This document shows positions 17,692-21,213 of a stretch of DNA of 21,213 nt, in pieces; the stretch's first letter is position 1; every line of letters begins with the position of its first letter. A model generated the notes under the pieces. The model worked only from the letters and a program-made list of their open reading frames with translations. It made no database searches and was not told the origin of the DNA. The stretch is from NCBI RefSeq assembly GCF_000090795.2, contig NW_003546780.1:28554-49766 (forward strand), in the 5' to 3' direction. The DNA comes from Amphimedon queenslandica (taxonomy: Eukaryota; Porifera; Demospongiae; Haplosclerida; Niphatidae). A program made the position numbers and the translations under genes.

Positions 17692-17952
17692 CGTATAGAC
17701 GGAAAATTTTGCGGGAATTTAATTTTGTGCTTTGCGTTTTAAAAATAAATGCATAATTAAAAACCATAAAATTAAAATCACGTAGGCTCGATGGGCGTGT
17801 ATCTTTAGCATTGTGTACGTACGTATGTACACGTGTGGGCGTGGTCAAGACGACGTGGCCAAATCGCATAATTTTAATTTGAAAAATTAAAAAACATTCA
17901 AATTTTATTGAAAACGCAAAATTAAATTGCCGCAAAATTTTCCGTCTATACG
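17692..17952. mobile_element. 261-bp terminal-inverted-repeat element (MITE-like)
   Basis: The ends CGTATAGACGGAAAATTTTG and its complement match over more than 20 bp and continue imperfectly (GCGG then AATTTAATTTTG). ATAC is present on both sides (17688-17691 and 17953-17956) as a likely target duplication. It has no coding capacity; the superfamily is unknown. Confidence 0.85.
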
Positions 17953-18172
17953 ATACATTGGTTCTGAAGCATCCTACATTTTCTGATACATTTTGTCCTT
18001 ATGGCTATGTCAGTAATAAATTATGCATGTATTATTATTATTATGCTATGTAGTGGTATGAATATCATTATAGTCCGACCCACGATAGCCTTGTAACGTT
18101 TTTTGCATTTATAAAGAGATCAAGTAAAGCACAGCTCTATATCTGAAACTTGCCTAGTTAAAATTTTTGAAT

Positions 18173-18194
18173 GGGCAATTCACTGCAATTGCCC
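18173..18194. repeat. invariant hairpin, repeat copy 1
   Basis: GGGCAATT, loop CACTGC, AATTGCCC: a perfect 8-bp stem. The same 22 bases recur in copies 2 and 3 although surrounding sequence has diverged. Confidence 0.8.
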
Positions 18195-18643
18195 TGCTCT
18201 AATAGAATCATAAATTTATTGATAAACTACTATAGCAGTGTTGATTTCTAAAAAATGCCCAGTTTTTGTAACCCAAGGATTTTTTTTTCAAAATTGGCTC
18301 CATGATCATTCCAAATTTTTATTACTTCTTGTACATATTGATGTAAAAGTCTGAGCCAATTCTGATTCATTGTGTACATGTACATGTATGCATTAATTAT
18401 CGTAGAAATTGAATATCTAACTGCTTTTATTTTTATTATTCTTTTTAAATTTTTATGCGTTTTTACTTTTACGGTTTACATTACAGACAGTCTGAGGTTA
18501 CAAACCTCAGTAGCCACTAACAAGTAATGAATGTCATTATAGTCCGACCCACGATAGCCTTGTAACGTTTTATGCCTTTATAAAGAGACCAAGAGAGCAT
18601 TGGAGTGTTACTGTAGTTAGAGGTTTTAAAAAAATTTTTGAAT

Positions 18644-18665
18644 GGGCAATTCACTGCAATTGCCC
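18644..18665. repeat. invariant hairpin, repeat copy 2
   Basis: Identical to the copy 1 hairpin, including the six-base loop. Confidence 0.8.
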
Positions 18666-19083
18666 TGCTTTAATAAAGAAATATTGAATTTATTATTGAT
18701 TGATTAATAACTTAATACTATGGCAGGAATAATCAATCATGTTGATATCTAAAAAATACCCTGTCATGTGGCTAGCCCATGCTTTTTTCTAAAATTGGCT
18801 ATGTAATCACGACCGATTTTTATTTCTTTTTTCACATATTGATGTAAACAGTTTGAGCCCATCCTGATTCATAATCATGTGTCTTATTAGTAGTTATAAT
18901 AATAAGTTGAAGTACATGTGGATTCCAACAACGTGTTACAAGCCTCAGTAACAAGTAATGAATATCATTATGGTCCGACCCACGATAGCCTTGTAACGTT
19001 TTATGCATTTATAAAGAGATCAAGTAAAGGGCATCTGTGTATCAATTTTTTTGTCTTGCGATGCTAAGTTAAAATTTTTGAAT

Positions 19084-19105
19084 GGGCAATTCACTGCAAT
19101 TGCCC
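19084..19105. repeat. invariant hairpin, repeat copy 3
   Basis: Identical to the other two, again preceded by TTTTTGAAT and followed by TGC. Confidence 0.8.
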
Positions 19106-19484
19106 TGCCCTAATGAACCCTGTTTTGTAACGAAAGGATTTTTTCAGAATTTGCTCTGAGATCATCCTCAGTTTTATTACTTTTTTGTAAAAGTTTGAGC
19201 AATTCTGATTCATAATCATGCATCATGTACTTTACATGTATACATTAATTATTATAGAAATAGAATAGCTCATTACCTTTATTATTATTATTATTTGTTC
19301 TAAATTTTTTTTACACTTTTTTAATTTTACAGTTTACATGTAAGGCGTACTAACTTCATTTACAAATTTATAACTAACAAACGAATTAACTCATTTTTAA
19401 TTTTACTTTTTCTCTTTTATCGTCAAATTAAAATCACCTAAAAAATATTCCACGCTAATTATAATATATATCTTTCTCTTTCAG

Positions 19485-19648
19485 TTCCCTAAGACGCTAG
19501 ACCTGGAGCCATACACAGCTGAAGGTATTACGAGCCGTGAGAAAGGCCTAGGCCCCTCCTCTCCATTAATATATAACCTGACTGGGATAATAGTACACCA
19601 GGGACAAGCTTCAGCTGGTCACTATTACGCATTCATTAAAACAAAGGG
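19485..19648 (+). CDS. USP9X: USP9X-like, visible exon 7 (catalytic His box)
   Basis: Acceptor TTTCAG, donor GGG|GTGAGT. It encodes FPKTLDLEPYTAEG, a short variable loop (REKGLGPSSP), then the His box IVHQGQASAGHYYAF. The catalytic His codon is at 19620-19622. The loop is much shorter than I recall for vertebrate USP9X. Confidence 0.95.
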
Positions 19649-19782
19649 GTGAGTAAAGGGTTAAATATACCTTGTGTCTTAATAAAATATGACATTTATG
19701 TAGCATAATAAAGTACTGCCAAGCTATTGTATTCTTATGACTTTACATGGGTAATTTATTTCACTTGAAATTTTTATTATAG

Positions 19783-20012
19783 GAAAAATACTTTTATGAA
19801 AGCCACACCCTCGTTACACAAAGCCACGCCCACAATACCGGAGGAGGAAGAGATGGAGACTATACAGACACACCCACTCCAGGAGGAGGAGAAGGAGGAG
19901 GAGCAATGGCTCAAGTTTAATGATACTTTAGTGGAGCGATTCATCATTGATGAGTTCACACTGGAGACTGAGTGTTTTGGAGGCAGTGTTAGGAGCAACT
20001 CCTCTGATCCAG
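19783..20012 (+). CDS. USP9X: USP9X-like, visible exon 8 (third catalytic position)
   Basis: Acceptor TTATAG, donor CAG|GTTAGA. It begins with a non-conserved segment (KATPSLHKATPT, then a glutamate-rich run) before WLKFNDTLVERF and ECFGGSV, both recognisable USP9X motifs. The residue after WLKF is Asn, where the USP9X I know has Asp; either can serve as the third catalytic residue in USPs. The Glu-rich insert lies between the His box and this residue. Confidence 0.92.
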
Positions 20013-20567
20013 GTTAGAATATTACTGTAATTTAATATTTGTATTGGTTTTTGTTGGGTTTTCTGATATATGTTGATGTACTTATGCTGTGTAGAAAGTT
20101 TGAGTTGATTCCAACTTAAATTTTTCAAGTTACAGCCATTTTAAAAAATCGGCCAATTTCTGAAAAATTCCCTGTACTATAGCCCATGGTTTTTTCCAAA
20201 AAATGGCTAAAAAATGACCCCCAATTTTTATTACATTTTCTGATACATATTGATGTACTTATGCTGTGTAGAAAGTTTGAGTTGATTCCAACTTAAATTT
20301 TTCAAGTTACAGCCATTTTAAAAAATCGGCCAATTTCTGAAAAATTCCCTGTACTATAGCCCATGGTTTTTTCCAAAAAATGGCTAAAAAATGACCCCCA
20401 ATTTTTATTACATTTTCTGATACATATTGATGTACTTATGCTGTGTAGAAAGTTTGAGTTGATTCCAACTTAAATTTTTCAAGTTACAGCCATTTTAAAT
20501 ATTGGCCGATTTCTGAAAAATTCCCTGTACTTATAGCCCATGTGTTATTCTCCTTATTTTTATTCAG
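20013..20567 (+). repeat. 177-bp tandem repeat (about three copies) filling intron 8
   Basis: TTCTGATA begins units at 20061, 20238 and 20415, period 177. Each includes GATGTACTTATGCTGTGTAG, AGTTACAGCCATTTTAAA and AAAATTCCCTGTACT. The first two are nearly identical and the third is slightly diverged and truncated near 20550. The intron ends at acceptor ATTCAG (20562-20567). Confidence 0.93.
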
Positions 20568-20679
20568 TTCACACGTCCCATCCAGAGAGTAGAGTGAGGC
20601 ACTGGAATGCTTACATGTTGTTTTATGAGGCAGCGAATGAAATCAAGAAAACACAAGACACTCGTAAAGAACAGGACAG
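20568..20679 (+). CDS. USP9X: USP9X-like, visible exon 9 (end of USP domain)
   Basis: Acceptor TATTCAG, donor ACAG|GTAAAC. It encodes HWNAYMLFYEAANE, the final strand of the USP fold (WNAY.LFYE), followed by a charged linker (IKKTQDTRKEQD). Confidence 0.93.
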
Positions 20680-20718
20680 GTAAACTTACATGTATATCTA
20701 CATTCACACTAGCATGTA

Positions 20719-20970
20719 CCGTATTTACTCGATTAAACGCCCAAGCGTTTATTTCTTAACAGGAAAAAAATCAGGTAAAAAAACAAAAAAGCCTCTAGAG
20801 GATTTGAACCCACAACCTTCAAACATTCCAAACTGTACTCCAATAGTTAGACTATCTGGCACAATCTCAATATTAAGAGACATATACTGGGTAAAATATG
20901 CGTATCTATAGTTAGAAAATATTTGTCATGGGCGTTTATTTAAGCAGGGCGTTTGTTCAAGCAAATACAG
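20719..20970. mobile_element. 252-bp inverted-repeat element enclosing an antisense tRNA-like sequence
   Basis: Left end CCGTATTTACTCGATTAAAC and, in reverse complement, right end CTGTATTTGCTTGAACAAAC, both continuing into GCCC and GTTTATTT. TA flanks both sides (20717-20718 and 20971-20972). The inverted repeats suggest a DNA transposon derivative; the interior suggests a captured tRNA gene or SINE. Confidence 0.75.
20791..20862 (-). other. tRNA-derived sequence (decayed)
   Basis: On the minus strand it shows an A-box-like TAGTCTAACTATTGG and a perfect B-box GGTTCAAATCC (complement at 20800-20810), at the spacing of a tRNA gene, and ends in TCTAGAGGC. The acceptor and T-stem pairings I tried contain mismatches, so it is tRNA-derived rather than a confident functional tRNA. 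I could not assign an anticodon. Confidence 0.65.
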
Positions 20971-21086
20971 TAATTTTACAGTAGTATAAGCAAAAATTTA
21001 ATCAATTTATTGTCTTTTACACACTTCCTCATGTCATTAATTTGTGTATTGTTATTAATACTTTATTTATTATTTATTTTCATTAG

Positions 21087-21213
21087 TCCAGTGACTGTTG
21101 TACCAACAATGTCCAGTGAAGATAATTTGAGTCAGTTACAAGAGCTGGTCACAAAAGGAGAGAAAAGAGGAGTTTTTAATGATAACATACCCCTCACCAT
21201 ACAGAGAAGTGTA
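21087..21213 (+). CDS. USP9X: USP9X-like, visible exon 10 (post-USP region, partial)
   Basis: Acceptor CATTAG. The frame continues from exon 9 (AG plus T) and is open to the window end. It encodes a low-similarity stretch (SPVTVVPTMSSEDNLSQLQE), then IPLTIQRSV, which aligns with the segment just after the USP domain in USP9X. The exon is cut by the window edge. Confidence 0.85.

Larger units (their letters stand above)
18056..19330. repeat. three tandem copies of a ~430-470-bp unit
   Basis: The units share GTCCGACCCACGATAGCC at 18073, 18542 and 18973, spaced 469 and 431 bp. Each starts near ATGAATATCATTAT, carries an invariant hairpin, and ends in a TTTTAATTTTTAC-rich part with TACAAACCTCAGTA-like junctions. 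The third copy lacks part of the middle. Right-hand parts (TATTGATGTA, GTTTGAG) resemble the tandem repeat of intron 8. Confidence 0.88.
17499..19484 (+). other. intron 6, repeat-filled
   Basis: About 2 kb with no gene. It holds an ATT/AAT-rich start, a C run near 17617-17630, a 261-bp inverted-repeat element (17692-17952) and three tandem copies of a ~450-bp unit (18056-19330). The region then ends in an AT-rich stretch before the TTTCAG acceptor at 19484. Confidence 0.75.
20680..21086 (+). other. intron 9
   Basis: Mostly occupied by a 252-bp inverted-repeat element with an embedded tRNA-like sequence (20719-20970). The rest is AT-rich up to the acceptor TTAG at 21086. Confidence 0.7.
344..21213 (+). 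other. USP9X: USP9X-like ubiquitin-specific protease gene (partial, 10 exons)
   Basis: A cysteine protease of the C19 (USP) family that removes ubiquitin from substrates. Ten exons (344-501, 16177-16303, 16349-16402, 16449-16531, 16865-17006, 17379-17498, 19485-19648, 19783-20012, 20568-20679, 21087-21213) total 1317 nt and read as 439 codons with no stop, all with GT-AG boundaries and matching phases. Landmarks in order are the Cys box NAGATCYMN, the finger cysteines CHGC and CGEC, the RFDYDWE motif, the His box GHYYAF, and WNAYMLFYE near the domain end. USP9X is preferred over USP24 because of the RFDYDWE...IKFN.YFEFP..LD.EPYT run and the IPLTIQRSV tail. Both ends of this long protein lie outside the window. 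The first visible intron houses the TRIM cluster. Confidence 0.92.

Noticed and set aside
17633..17935. 100-codon minus-strand ORF in host intron 6
   Set aside because: Lies over the inverted-repeat element at 17692-17952, is low complexity and has no domain.
20690..20911. 73-codon ORF in intron 9
   Set aside because: Covers the inverted-repeat/tRNA-like element; no protein similarity recognised.

Overview
The window is animal genomic DNA. It is AT-rich, with small GT-AG exons, intronic CT/GA microsatellites and many short inverted-repeat elements. The protein content (a USP9X-type deubiquitinase plus a tandem family of RING/B-box/filamin/NHL proteins) together with the compact AT-rich introns fits an early-branching metazoan. 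I think a demosponge of the Amphimedon type is most likely, but that is inference from style, not proof.

Host gene: ten consecutive plus-strand exons (344-501 and 16177-21213) join in one open frame of exactly 439 codons. They encode the ubiquitin-specific protease (C19) domain of a USP9X/fat-facets homologue. The Cys box is in the first exon, the zinc-finger cysteines are in the fourth and fifth, the His box is in the seventh, and the sequence runs past the end of the domain. The gene is cut at both window edges.

Nested cluster: the intron between the first two visible exons is about 15.7 kb (502-16176). It holds five intronless TRIM-NHL copies, all on the same strand as the host: copy 1 (1256-3352, intact), copy 2 (4109-7021, pseudogene with a nonsense codon, a frameshift and an 828-bp transposon), copy 3 (7914-10002, one 1-nt frameshift that removes the last two propeller blades), copy 4 (10764-12827, intact) and copy 5 (13671-15740, intact). 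Each encodes RING, one B-box2, coiled coil, filamin-type Ig domain and six NHL blades, the TRIM2/TRIM3/TRIM71-like layout. Three abortive copies of the TRIM start (669, 7636, 13410) and copies of the host exon-2 splice junction (13346, 16067, degenerate near 4039) lie between the genes, so duplication in this intron has been complex.

Rest of the host gene: the 3' introns carry a 261-bp inverted-repeat element, a three-fold tandem repeat of about 450 bp with an invariant hairpin, a 177-bp tandem repeat, and an inverted-repeat element enclosing an antisense tRNA-like sequence.

Most interesting signal: the TRIM copies are nearly identical over long stretches. They differ in clustered, amino-acid-changing codons at equivalent positions of successive NHL blades, as expected of a recognition surface under diversification. 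A family of putative E3 ligases with a diversified ligand-binding propeller, nested in a deubiquitinase gene, is the best candidate for an undescribed system here.
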